A program made the translations under genes and the position numbers. This document shows positions 24,617 to 33,084 of a DNA stretch of 64,000 bases, in pieces. The stretch spans positions 7,185 to 71,184 of the forward strand of contig JBASFL010000129.1 of NCBI GenBank assembly GCA_049653005.1. Direction: 5' to 3'. How positions within the stretch are numbered: position 1 is the first letter of the stretch; each line of letters begins with the position of its first letter. The DNA is from UBA2334 sp049653005. Lineage in GTDB: Bacteria; Pseudomonadota; Gammaproteobacteria; Burkholderiales; Burkholderiaceae_C. The notes below the pieces were generated by a model. That model did no database searches. It was not told where the DNA came from and worked only from the letters and a program-made list of their open reading frames with translations.

Positions 24617-25729
24617 TCAGTCGCGCATGATGAGCCACATCTGGAAGCGAAAGCCGCCCAGCGAGCCCAACACAATGCCCAACACCGCGATCACGCTGGT
24701 GAGGCTGAGTGTGGACATGCCCGACAGCCCCTGCCCCACGGTGCACCCCATGGCGGTCACGCCGCCAATGCCCATCAACACCGCACCGGCCAAATGCAAG
24801 GCCGTGTCTTGTGTGTCGCGAAAACCTTCCCAACGGAAGTTGCGGGTTGCCACCGAATACAGAAAAGACCCCACCACCACGCCCACGACAGACGCCACCC
24901 CCACGGTCAGTGTTTTGGACGTGTCGCTGAAGTAAATGAACCAGTCCAGCGTGTAGGCCATGGGTGCGGTGAACGTCAAAGACTCCATCACCCCGCTGTT
25001 GGTGCGCAAAAACACGGCGTCCAGGGTTTCAGGGTGTTCGGGCACAAAACCCAAATGGCCGGTGACCCACCACATGGCCACCACGGCGCCGCCAATGCCC
25101 AGGCCCGCCAGCACGTTGTCCCATTGGCGAAACGACCGGTTGGCCAACGCCCACACCACCAAGGCAACACCAACCAGTGCGGCCAGTGCCACTGCCGCAC
25201 CCGGGGTTTGCAACCCCGATGCACCGGCCAGCCACACGGGCAGGCTGCTGCCCCCGGCCATGTCAAACGCCACGGTGTCCACCGTGTTCACGCGCACCAC
25301 CGCAAACAAGCCGCGCAGGGTGGCAAACGCCGAGACGCTCATCACCGCGAACACCACCAGCGCTTTCAAGCTGCCGGCGCCCAGGCGCACCAGTGTTTTG
25401 CTGCCGCAGCCCGACGCCAGGACCATGCCAAAACCGAAAAAGCCGCCCCCCACCAAAGCAGACAGCCACACCACACGGCCGTTGGTGTAAAAATTTTTGG
25501 CGGGGTCAATTACCCCCAACCAACCCAAACCGTGAAAGCCCAACACAGCCACGCCCACCGCCATGCCCCACATGCGCATGCGGGTCCAGTCGCCCATGTT
25601 GACGATGTCGCTGATGGCACCCATGGTGCAGAAATGGGTTTTTTGGGCGACGGCCCCAAACACCACCGACACCGCAAACGCGGCCCACAGCACCTGGGTT
25701 TGCAGGCTGGAAAACTCGGACAGGCTCAT
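24617..25729 (-). CDS. YeeE/YedE family membrane transporter (thiosulfate/sulfur type)
   Basis: A 370-residue membrane protein with about nine or ten hydrophobic segments, containing two YeeE/YedE repeats in one chain. Conserved cysteines occur in KTHFCTMGAISDIVNMGDW, GFGMVLASGCGSKTLVRLG and MGCTVGQGLSGMSTLS; in the thiosulfate transporter TsuA equivalent cysteines line the path. The family imports thiosulfate or handles reactive sulfur. It starts one base after the stop of cpoB is reached on the same strand and lies 9 bases upstream of tcdA, suggesting cotranscription. The substrate is inferred. Confidence 0.88.
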   Translation of the reverse strand: MSLSEFSSLQTQVLWAAFAVSVVFGAVAQKTHFCTMGAISDIVNMGDWTRMRMWGMAVGVAVLGFHGLGWLGVIDPAKNFYTNGRVVWLSALVGGGFFGFGMVLASGCGSKTLVRLGAGSLKALVVFAVMSVSAFATLRGLFAVVRVNTVDTVAFDMAGGSSLPVWLAGASGLQTPGAAVALAALVGVALVVWALANRSFRQWDNVLAGLGIGGAVVAMWWVTGHLGFVPEHPETLDAVFLRTNSGVMESLTFTAPMAYTLDWFIYFSDTSKTLTVGVASVVGVVVGSFLYSVATRNFRWEGFRDTQDTALHLAGAVLMGIGGVTAMGCTVGQGLSGMSTLSLTSVIAVLGIVLGSLGGFRFQMWLIMRD

Positions 25730-25730
25730 G

Positions 25731-26546
25731 TCAACGCAGCCGGCTCAGCCGGTCTTTCGCCGTCGCAGCGGCTTCAGACTGTGGGTGCAACTTCACCACA
25801 TCTTCCAGCGTGCGCTTGGCTGACTTGGCGTCTTTCAGCTCCATTTGGCAATTGGCAATGGCCAACCGCGCCTCGGGCACTCGGACGTGCTCAGGTGCCG
25901 TTGTGAGCAAACGCTGGTACGACGCAATGGCTTCGCGGAACGCACTGGTGGCGTATTGGGCGTTGCCCAACCAAAACAGCGCCGCAGAGCGGTAGCCGCT
26001 GTCGGGAAAACGCTTCAAAAACGCGGTGAACGCAGTCACAGCCTGCTCAAATGCGGCTTTGCGAACCTGCTCCATTGCCTGCTCGAAGTCGGCTTTTTCT
26101 TCGGGTTTGACGCGAAACTCTTGCCCGTCCAGCGTGACGCTGGTGGGCTCCAGCTGGCGCAAGCGCTCGTTGAGCGCGGCCAACACGTCTTTTTGCTGGC
26201 GTTGCAGTTCAGACACGTCACGGGCCAGCTGCTCCGACTGGCCGCGCATGCGGGCCTGATCGGCCCGCAGGGCTTCGATTTGGTTGGACAAATCCAGCAA
26301 GCCCCGGCGGGTGGGCGTGCTTTCTTCGCTCAACCGCGCAAAGTCTTGTGTGATGCGCTGCAACTGCGCATCGTTGGTGCGCCGGTCGGCCTCGACGCGG
26401 GCGCGCAACTCGATGATGGCTTTGCGTGCCTCGTCGTCGCCACCAAACAGCTGGGCCGAGGCAATGCCCGGGCACACCAGCACACTGGCAACCAAGGCCG
26501 CAGGGGCCCAGGCATTCATGGAAAACAGGTTGGCAACACGGGGCAT
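25731..26546 (-). CDS. cpoB: Tol-Pal associated periplasmic protein CpoB (YbgF)
   Basis: CpoB links peptidoglycan synthesis with outer-membrane constriction during division. The 271-residue protein has a signal peptide ending near GIASAQ, an N-terminal coiled coil (about 45-120) for trimerisation, and a C-terminal TPR domain with RKAAFEQAVTAFTAFLKRFP and GYRSAALFWLGNAQYA. It follows pal by 8 bases. ATG 26519 (MNAWAPAAL) is an alternative start that would give a shorter and more conventional signal peptide. Confidence 0.93.
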   Translation of the reverse strand: MPRVANLFSMNAWAPAALVASVLVCPGIASAQLFGGDDEARKAIIELRARVEADRRTNDAQLQRITQDFARLSEESTPTRRGLLDLSNQIEALRADQARMRGQSEQLARDVSELQRQQKDVLAALNERLRQLEPTSVTLDGQEFRVKPEEKADFEQAMEQVRKAAFEQAVTAFTAFLKRFPDSGYRSAALFWLGNAQYATSAFREAIASYQRLLTTAPEHVRVPEARLAIANCQMELKDAKSAKRTLEDVVKLHPQSEAAATAKDRLSRLR

Positions 26547-26554
26547 GGCAGGTC

Positions 26555-27127
26555 TCAGCGGTAGGTCAACTCAACGCGGCGGTTTTTGGCCAGCGATGCT
26601 TCGTCGCTGCCGGTGGCGGCAGGCTTTTCCTTGCCGAAGCTCACGGCCTCTTGCTGGGCTTCGCTCACACCCAGAATGCCCAGCTGGCGGCGCACGGCTT
26701 CGGCGCGTTTCTGGCCCAGTGCCAGGTTGTATTCACGGCCGCCGCGCTCGTCGGTGTGGCCTTGCAGCACCACACGGCGCTTGGCATCGGCTTTCAGGAA
26801 ACGGGCGTGGGCTTCCAGGGTGGCCGCAAATTCGGGGCGCACGGTGAAGCTGTCGTAGTCGAAATACACCACGCGGGACACCGATGCGGGGGGCTGGCCC
26901 AGCGCGGTTTCGTCCACCACAGCGGTTGGCACGGTGCGGGTGCTGCCCTGGTTGGCGGCGTTGTTGGCATCGGCAGCGTTCACGGCTGCGCCGGTGCGGT
27001 CAGACACGGGCACGTCGTCCAGCTTCACGCCAGACCCACACGCACTCAACAGCGCCAACAAGGTGGCCGACACGGCCAGGGTTTTGAAAGGGGAAGCGGC
27101 GCGCTGGCCAAAAGAGGTGCGGTTCAT
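26555..27127 (-). CDS. pal: Peptidoglycan-associated lipoprotein Pal
   Basis: A 190-residue outer-membrane lipoprotein with lipobox LLSAC at about residues 27-31 and a C-terminal OmpA-like domain. The peptidoglycan-binding motif region reads VVLQGHTDERGGREYNLALG, followed by KRAEAVRRQLGILGV and KNRRVELTYR. It anchors the outer membrane to peptidoglycan and interacts with TolB. ATG 27127 is preferred; an in-frame ATG three codons upstream would barely change the signal sequence. It lies between tolB and cpoB. Confidence 0.96.
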   Translation of the reverse strand: MNRTSFGQRAASPFKTLAVSATLLALLSACGSGVKLDDVPVSDRTGAAVNAADANNAANQGSTRTVPTAVVDETALGQPPASVSRVVYFDYDSFTVRPEFAATLEAHARFLKADAKRRVVLQGHTDERGGREYNLALGQKRAEAVRRQLGILGVSEAQQEAVSFGKEKPAATGSDEASLAKNRRVELTYR

Positions 27128-27177
27128 GTCAAACAAAGGTTAAAAAGAAAGAGCAAAGAAATGAATACAGACGAGCG

Positions 27178-28458
27178 TCAGGGCACAAAAGGACCCCAAT
27201 CGGGTTCGCGAATGTCGCCGCGGGCGCCTGCCAAACGGGTTTTGATGCGCCCATCCAGCGTGGTGGTCATGAGGGCCTCGCGCCCTTGCACACGGGTGGC
27301 GTAAATCACCATGCGGCTGTTGGGCGAAAAGCTGGGGCTCTCGTCGGCGGTGGTGTCGGTCAGGGAGGTGACGGTGCCCGTGGCCAATTCCAGCAGTTGC
27401 AACTTGAAAGCGCCCCCAACGCGGGACACGTAGGCCAGCCAGCGGCCATCGGGGCTGAGCGCCGGTGAAATGTTGTAGCCCCCGGTGAAGGTGACGCGCT
27501 CGGCCGCACCGCCATTGGCGGGCATGCGGTAAATCTGGGGTGCACCGCCCCGGTCGCTGACGAAATACACCGTTTTGCCGCTGGCGTCCACGGTGGGCTC
27601 GGTGTCGATGCTGCCCGACTGGGTCAGCCGGGCGTGAGCGCCGTTGCCGGTGTCAATGCTGTAAATCTGCGAGCCGCCGTCCAGCGTGAGGGTGGCCAGC
27701 ATGCGCTTGCCATCGGGGAACCAGGCGGGTGCGCTGTTGGAGCCTTTGAAGTTGGCCACCAAGCGACGGCGCGACGTGGCCACCTCTTGTGCATAAATCA
27801 CGGGTTTGCGCGATTCAAACGACACATAGGCCAAATGCGCGCCCGTGGGCGACCACACGGGGGAAATGATGGGTTCGGTGCTGTTGAACGCCGCCTGGGC
27901 GTTTTCACCGTCGGCATCGGCCACCCACAGCGTGTGGTTGGCGGCGTTTTTGGTGACGTAGGCAATGCGGGTGGAAAACACACCCTTGTCGCCCGTCAGC
28001 TTTTCGTACACGTAGTCGGCCATGCGGTGGGCGGCCAGGCGCAGGTCGGCGGCCACCACGGGCAGGCTCATGGCGCCCAGGTCTTTGGCACGCACCACGT
28101 CCCACAGGCGAAAGCGCACGTCGTAGCGGCCGTCGGCCAGGCGGGACACGCTGCCGGTCAGCAGCACATCGGTCACGCGTTCGCGCCAGGGGGCCAGGTC
28201 GGGCACGCTGCTTTCATCCAGCAACACCCCCACCACCGGCGTGACGTGGCGGAACTGGCCGCTGCGCTCCAAATCGGCCCGCACAATTGCCGCGAGGTCT
28301 TGTGGCACGTTGTCGTTGCCCTTGAACGCGGCCACCGAAAACGGCACCTGCGTCAGCCCCACACCCGCCACGTCCACCCGAAACTGGGCGTGGGTAAACG
28401 GCACGGTGCTGGCAGCAGCGGCACCCAACAAGGCACGGCGGGACAAGGAAAAAGACAT
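27178..28458 (-). CDS. tolB: Tol-Pal system protein TolB
   Basis: A 426-residue periplasmic beta-propeller protein that binds Pal. A signal peptide with a twin-Arg-like SRRALLGAAAASTVP and cleavage near THAQF is visible, followed by the N-terminal TolB domain and WD-like propeller blades with repeated SPVWSPTGAHLAYVSFES, PAWFPDGKRMLATLTLDGG and SPALSPDGRWLAYVSR. ATG 28458 matches the family start. In most proteobacteria tolB follows tolA; here the upstream neighbour is divergent msbA and no tolQ, tolR or tolA is present in the window. Confidence 0.95.
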   Translation of the reverse strand: MSFSLSRRALLGAAAASTVPFTHAQFRVDVAGVGLTQVPFSVAAFKGNDNVPQDLAAIVRADLERSGQFRHVTPVVGVLLDESSVPDLAPWRERVTDVLLTGSVSRLADGRYDVRFRLWDVVRAKDLGAMSLPVVAADLRLAAHRMADYVYEKLTGDKGVFSTRIAYVTKNAANHTLWVADADGENAQAAFNSTEPIISPVWSPTGAHLAYVSFESRKPVIYAQEVATSRRRLVANFKGSNSAPAWFPDGKRMLATLTLDGGSQIYSIDTGNGAHARLTQSGSIDTEPTVDASGKTVYFVSDRGGAPQIYRMPANGGAAERVTFTGGYNISPALSPDGRWLAYVSRVGGAFKLQLLELATGTVTSLTDTTADESPSFSPNSRMVIYATRVQGREALMTTTLDGRIKTRLAGARGDIREPDWGPFVP

Positions 28459-28555
28459 GGGCAAAGGCGGTGAACCGTTGAAAGTGGCTGCACGGCGCAG
28501 CAGAAAAGGCAGCCGCTGATAATACCGGACACCGTTTAAACCCATCCACACCGCT

Positions 28556-30316
28556 TTGTCCACGCCACCGCCCCTGACCCAACGCCTGCGCAAGCTGTGG
28601 CCCTATTTCCAACCCGCGCGTGCCGGCATGGCCCTGGCGGCGGTGGGCACGCTGGTCGGCGCACTGACCGAACCCATGATCCCAGCGCTGTTGAAAGCCT
28701 TGCTGGACCAAGGCTTCTCGGCCGGTGCCGTGCCGCTGTGGATGGTGCCCGCCGCCTTGCTGGGCCTGTTTGGCGTGCGTGGGCTGGCCGGGTTTGTGGC
28801 GCAATACGCCCTCACCTACACCGCCAGCACGGGCTTGCTGCACATGCGCACCGCCATGTTCCAGCGGCTGACCACGGCCGACCTGCGCCTGTTTCGCCAG
28901 CACAACGCCAGCGCCCTGTCCAACACACTGGTGTATGAAGTGCAAACCGGCTCGCAATTGCTGGTGGGCGCGTTTCTCACGCTGACCAAAGACAGCCTCA
29001 CGCTGCTGGCCTTGCTGGGCTATTTGTTTTATTTGAACTGGAAGCTCACCCTCATCGTGATGGTGATCTTCCCGGTGCTGGTGTGGGTGATGCGCACGCT
29101 GTCCAGCCGCCTGTACAAACTCACCCAATCCACCCAGGCCGCCACCGACCAACTGGCCTACGTGGTGGAAGAAAACGTGCTGGCCCACCGGCTGATTCGC
29201 CTGCACGGCGCCGAAGCGGCCCAGGCCCAGCGGTTTGACCGCCTCAGCCACGGCTTGAAGCGCCTGGCGCTGAAGTCCACCGTGGCGCAAGCCGCCATGA
29301 CGCCGCTCACCCAAATGTTGGCCGCCGCCGCCCTGTCGGCCGTGATTGCCACGGCGCTGTGGCAAAGCAGCTCAAGCGGCGTGACCGTGGGTGACTTTGT
29401 GTCCTTCGTCACGGCCATGCTGATGCTCGTCGCCCCCATCAAACACCTGGCCGATGTGGCCGGCCCCGTCACCCGTGGCGTGGCCGCCCTGGAGCGCGGC
29501 TTGGCCCTGGTGGACGAAACCCCCGAGCAAACCGGCGGCAGCTTCGACCCCGGGCGCTGCCAGGGCCACATCACGCTGCAACAGGTGTCGGTGCGTTACC
29601 CCGGGGCCGACAGCGCCGCCCTGAGCCGCGTCAGCCTGGACGTGGCGCCGGGCGAAGTGGTGGCACTGGTGGGGCCATCGGGCTCGGGCAAAACCACGCT
29701 GGCCAACCTGCTGCCCCGCTTCATTGAAACCACCGAGGGCACCGCCACCCTCGACGGCCGCGCCTTGCCCGACTGGAACCTGCCCGCCCTGCGCCGCCAG
29801 TTCGCCTTTGTGAGCCAAGACGTGGTGATGCTCAACGACACCTTGGCCGCCAACGTGTCGCTGGGGGCCGAGGTGAACGAGGCCCAGGTGCTGGCCGCCC
29901 TGCAATCGGCCAACCTCGGCGACCTGGTGGCCAAACTGCCGCTGGGCATACACGCCACGGTGGGGCACAACGCGGCAGAACTGTCGGGCGGCCAGCGCCA
30001 GCGCCTGGCCATTGCCCGCGCCATCTACAAAAACGCGCCGGTGCTGATACTGGACGAAGCCACGTCGGCGCTGGACAACGAGTCGGAACGGCTGGTACAG
30101 GAAGCCCTGCAACGCCTGATGGCCGGGCGCACCACGCTGGTAATTGCCCACCGCCTGAGCACCATCGAACACGCCAATCGCGTGGTGGTGCTGGCCGATG
30201 GCGAAATCCGCGAGCAAGGCACCCACGCCGAGCTGCTGGCTGCCGATGGGCTGTACGCCCGGCTGCACCACCAGCCGGTGGGCAAGGCGATTGAAGCCGA
30301 AAAAACCAGTAGCTGA
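28556..30316 (+). CDS. msbA: Lipid A export ABC transporter MsbA
   Basis: A 586-residue half-transporter that flips lipid A core to the periplasmic leaflet. The membrane domain has five or six segments in residues 1-310; the ATPase has Walker A GPSGSGKTT, signature LSGGQRQR, Walker B VLILDEATSALD and the H-loop IAHRLSTI. The length agrees with MsbA (582). No ATG precedes the conserved N-terminus, so TTG 28556 is proposed; the next ATG at 28628 would remove the first membrane-proximal helix. The TGA stop lies inside a dispersed repeat. Divergent from tolB, with 97 bases between starts. Confidence 0.9.
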   Translation: MSTPPPLTQRLRKLWPYFQPARAGMALAAVGTLVGALTEPMIPALLKALLDQGFSAGAVPLWMVPAALLGLFGVRGLAGFVAQYALTYTASTGLLHMRTAMFQRLTTADLRLFRQHNASALSNTLVYEVQTGSQLLVGAFLTLTKDSLTLLALLGYLFYLNWKLTLIVMVIFPVLVWVMRTLSSRLYKLTQSTQAATDQLAYVVEENVLAHRLIRLHGAEAAQAQRFDRLSHGLKRLALKSTVAQAAMTPLTQMLAAAALSAVIATALWQSSSSGVTVGDFVSFVTAMLMLVAPIKHLADVAGPVTRGVAALERGLALVDETPEQTGGSFDPGRCQGHITLQQVSVRYPGADSAALSRVSLDVAPGEVVALVGPSGSGKTTLANLLPRFIETTEGTATLDGRALPDWNLPALRRQFAFVSQDVVMLNDTLAANVSLGAEVNEAQVLAALQSANLGDLVAKLPLGIHATVGHNAAELSGGQRQRLAIARAIYKNAPVLILDEATSALDNESERLVQEALQRLMAGRTTLVIAHRLSTIEHANRVVVLADGEIREQGTHAELLAADGLYARLHHQPVGKAIEAEKTSS

Positions 30317-30336
30317 GAACCCAATACAGTCAAGCG
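30310..30336 (+). repeat. Dispersed repeat core, copy 6, carrying the msbA stop codon
   Basis: TAGC, 17 bases including CCCAATAC, CAAGCG, then CTGGAGCACC, an A-run and AAGCTT. The TGA of msbA is bases 5-7 of the core, so the last two codons of MsbA (Ser-Ser) and its stop overlap or lie in the element. Confidence 0.85.
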
Positions 30337-30399
30337 CTGGAGCACCAAAAAGCTTGGAAATTCAAGCGCTTTGACCCAGGCTGGGGCCAACGCCGTGGG

Positions 30400-31923
30400 T
30401 CACAGCAACACGATGTCGTACTGCTCTTGCGTCATGGCGTTGTCGCTTTGCAGCGAAATGGGTTTGCCAATGAAATCGCTCAGGCCCGCCAGGTGGGCAC
30501 TCTCTTCGTCCAGAAACAGCTCCACCACTTTGGGGGAGGCCACCACGCGGAATTCGCGCGGGTTGAAGGCCCGGGCCTCGCGCAAAATTTCGCGCAGGAT
30601 GTCGTAGCACAGGCTGCGCGCGGTTTTCACCTCGCCACGGCCCTGACAGGCGGGGCACACCTCGCTCAGCAGGTGGGCCAGCGACTCGCGGGTGCGCTTG
30701 CGCGTCATCTCCACCAGGCCCAGCTGCGAGAAGGTGCCGCACATGGTTTTCACCCGGTCGCGGGCGATTTGTTTGCGAAACTCGGTCAGCACAGCCTCGC
30801 GGTGGTCTTCGCGCACCATGTCGATGAAGTCCACGATGACGATGCCGCCCAGGTTGCGCAGCCGCAGCTGGCGCGCAATGGACTGCGCGGCCTCCAGGTT
30901 GGTTTTGAAAATGGTGTCGTCAAAGTTGCGCGCACCCACAAAACCACCGGTGTTCACGTCCACCGTGGTCAGCGCCTCGGTCTGGTCGATGATGAGGTAG
31001 CCCCCCGATTTCAAATCCACCCGGCGGCTCAGCGCCTTGACGATTTCCTCGTCCACGTTGAACAGCTCGAACACCGGGCGCTCGCCCGTGTGCAGCGCCA
31101 GCTTCGGCGCGGTGTCGGGCATGAACTCGGCCGCAAACCGCTGCAACTCGCCAAACTGCTCGCGCGAGTCAATGCGGATGCCCTGGGTTTGCGTGCCCAC
31201 CAGGTCGCGCAGCACGCGCTGCATGAGGCTCAAATCTTGGTGCAGCAGGCTGGCCGGCGGCAGGCGCACGGCGGCGTCTTTGATGCGCGCCCAGGTTTTG
31301 CGCAGGTAAGCGATGTCGTCGGCCAGCTCTTCATCGGTGGCGTCTTCGGCGTTGGTGCGCAAAATGAAGCCCCCGCCCAAGTCGGCCGACAGCGCCAGCA
31401 GGCGGCGGCGCAGCGTTTCACGCTGCTCGTGCGGGATTTTTTGCGACACACCCACGTGGGCGTCTTGCGGCAGAAACACCAGCAGCCGCCCGGCAATGCT
31501 GATTTGCGCCGACAGGCGCGCGCCTTTGGTGCCGATGGGGTCTTTCAACACCTGCACCATCAGCGCCTGGCCTTCGAAAATTTGCCGCTCAATGGGCAAC
31601 ACCGGGTCGGGCTGCAGCAGGTTGGCCGATTTCGGGCCACCCGTGCCGTTGCCACCGGGCGCACCGTCGCGCCCGCTGCCGTGTTTGGCGGCGATGTTGG
31701 GCATCAGGTCGGCCACGTGCAAAAAGGCGGCACGGTCCAGCCCGATGTCGATGAACGCCGACTGCATGCCCGGCAACACCCGCGACACCTTGCCCAGGTA
31801 AATGTTGCCCACCAGGCCACGTTCCAGCGTGCGCTCGATGTGCACCTCTTGCACCGCGCCCTGCTCCACCACCGCCACGCGGGTTTCGTGGGGGGCCCAG
31901 TTGATCAGGATGTCTTGTCCCAT
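30400..31923 (-). CDS. rng: Ribonuclease G
   Basis: RNase G, an endonuclease of the RNase E/G family, matures the 16S rRNA 5' end and degrades mRNA. The 507-residue protein has an S1 domain (about 37-130, with GNIYLGKVSRVLPGMQSAF), the 5'-sensor/RNase H region, the catalytic segment TVDVNTGGFVGARNFD and VIVDFIDMVREDH, and the zinc-link motif CPACQGRG. A Gly/Lys/Ser-rich insertion at about 78-100 is present in the S1 domain. It is the last gene of the yebC-purD-hemF-nadD-rsfS-rlmH-maf-rng block, 24 bases after maf. Confidence 0.95.
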   Translation of the reverse strand: MGQDILINWAPHETRVAVVEQGAVQEVHIERTLERGLVGNIYLGKVSRVLPGMQSAFIDIGLDRAAFLHVADLMPNIAAKHGSGRDGAPGGNGTGGPKSANLLQPDPVLPIERQIFEGQALMVQVLKDPIGTKGARLSAQISIAGRLLVFLPQDAHVGVSQKIPHEQRETLRRRLLALSADLGGGFILRTNAEDATDEELADDIAYLRKTWARIKDAAVRLPPASLLHQDLSLMQRVLRDLVGTQTQGIRIDSREQFGELQRFAAEFMPDTAPKLALHTGERPVFELFNVDEEIVKALSRRVDLKSGGYLIIDQTEALTTVDVNTGGFVGARNFDDTIFKTNLEAAQSIARQLRLRNLGGIVIVDFIDMVREDHREAVLTEFRKQIARDRVKTMCGTFSQLGLVEMTRKRTRESLAHLLSEVCPACQGRGEVKTARSLCYDILREILREARAFNPREFRVVASPKVVELFLDEESAHLAGLSDFIGKPISLQSDNAMTQEQYDIVLL

Positions 31924-31947
31924 GGCGCTCGGTACTCGGGTTGAAGG

Positions 31948-32586
31948 TCAGAGAAGTTCAATGCCCGCCGGGCGCAGCACTTGGGCGGTTTCAAACGCGG
32001 GCAAACCCATGATGCCCGAGTAACTGCCCGCGATGCGCGACACCCACAACGCCGCCCGGCCCTGTATGCCGTAGGCGCCGGCTTTGCCCAGCGGCTCGCC
32101 GGTGGCCACGTAGCGGGCAATGGCTTCGGCACTGAGTGGCTCGAACGTCACACGCGATTCGCTCAGGGCCTGCCAGGTCTCGGGTTCGCTGCCCGCTGCA
32201 CCCAGGCCACCCACGGCCACCGCCGTCAACACGCGGTGCGTTTGGCCCGCCAGTTGGGCCAGCATGGCCTGCGCGTGCGCGGCGTTGTCGGGTTTGCCCA
32301 GAATCTGCTGCCCCAGCGCCACCGTGGTGTCGGCGCACAGCACCGGGGCCAGGGGCAAGCGACGCCGGGCCAGGCGCGCCAGAGAGGCTTGCAGCTTCAG
32401 CCGCGTGACGCGCTGCACGTAACGCCGTGGGCTGTCACCGGGCAACACCGCTTCCAGTGCCTCGGCGTCTTCGTCGGGGCTGGGCAGCAGGGTTTCACAG
32501 CGCACGCCCCATTGCGTGAGCAACTCCAGGCGGCGGGGGCTTTGCGAGGCCAGGTAAATGAAAGGGGCCTGGGCGGAAACGCTCAT
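31948..32586 (-). CDS. maf: Maf-family nucleotide pyrophosphatase
   Basis: A 212-residue Maf/YceF-type nucleoside triphosphate pyrophosphatase that hydrolyses non-canonical nucleotides. The N-terminal SQSPRRLELLTQWGV matches the SxSPRRxELL motif, and CADTTVALGQQILGKP is the metal-binding ADT motif region. Assignment to dTTP/UTP or to 7-methyl-GTP specificity is not safe by eye. Its start overlaps the end of rlmH by four bases. Confidence 0.93.
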   Translation of the reverse strand: MSVSAQAPFIYLASQSPRRLELLTQWGVRCETLLPSPDEDAEALEAVLPGDSPRRYVQRVTRLKLQASLARLARRRLPLAPVLCADTTVALGQQILGKPDNAAHAQAMLAQLAGQTHRVLTAVAVGGLGAAGSEPETWQALSESRVTFEPLSAEAIARYVATGEPLGKAGAYGIQGRAALWVSRIAGSYSGIMGLPAFETAQVLRPAGIELL

Positions 32587-33050
32587 TCGCGGTGGTAGGG
32601 GTGGTTGTGGTTGACGGACCAGGCGCGGTAAAGCTGCTCGATCAGCAGCACCCGCGCCATGGCGTGGGGCAGCGTCATGTCAGACAGGCGGATGCGGTGC
32701 GCCGCCTGGACTTTGAATTCGGGGTCAAGCCCGTCGGGACCGCCGATGACAAACGCCACGTCTTCACCCTGCCGCTCCCAGGCCTTGATCTGCTGGGCCA
32801 GTGCCACGGTGGTGAGCGTGGTGCCACGTTCGTCCAGCACCACTACGCGGGTGCCACGGGCCAGCACCGCCTCGATGCGGGCGCGCTCGGCAGCCATCAG
32901 CGTGGCCACCGTTTTGGAGCCACGGGGTTCGGTCTTGACGGTTTTCAGCTCCACCCGGCTGTCGGGGGGAAAGCGTTTTGCGTAGTCGTCGTAGGCGGTT
33001 TGCGCCCAGTCGGGCATGCGCTGGCCCACGGCCACGATGCTCAGCTTCAT
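32583..33050 (-). CDS. rlmH: 23S rRNA (pseudouridine-1915-N3)-methyltransferase RlmH
   Basis: RlmH is a SPOUT methyltransferase acting on assembled 70S ribosomes. The 155-residue protein begins MKLSIVAVGQRMPDWAQTAY and has FVIGGPDGLDPEF for the SAM knot and the invariant C-terminus VNHNHPYHRE. ATG 33050 matches the family start. It lies 34 bases after rsfS and overlaps maf. Confidence 0.97.
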   Translation of the reverse strand: MKLSIVAVGQRMPDWAQTAYDDYAKRFPPDSRVELKTVKTEPRGSKTVATLMAAERARIEAVLARGTRVVVLDERGTTLTTVALAQQIKAWERQGEDVAFVIGGPDGLDPEFKVQAAHRIRLSDMTLPHAMARVLLIEQLYRAWSVNHNHPYHRE

Positions 33051-33084
33051 GCACGCTCCGGCGCGGTGCAATCAGTCGGCAGGT

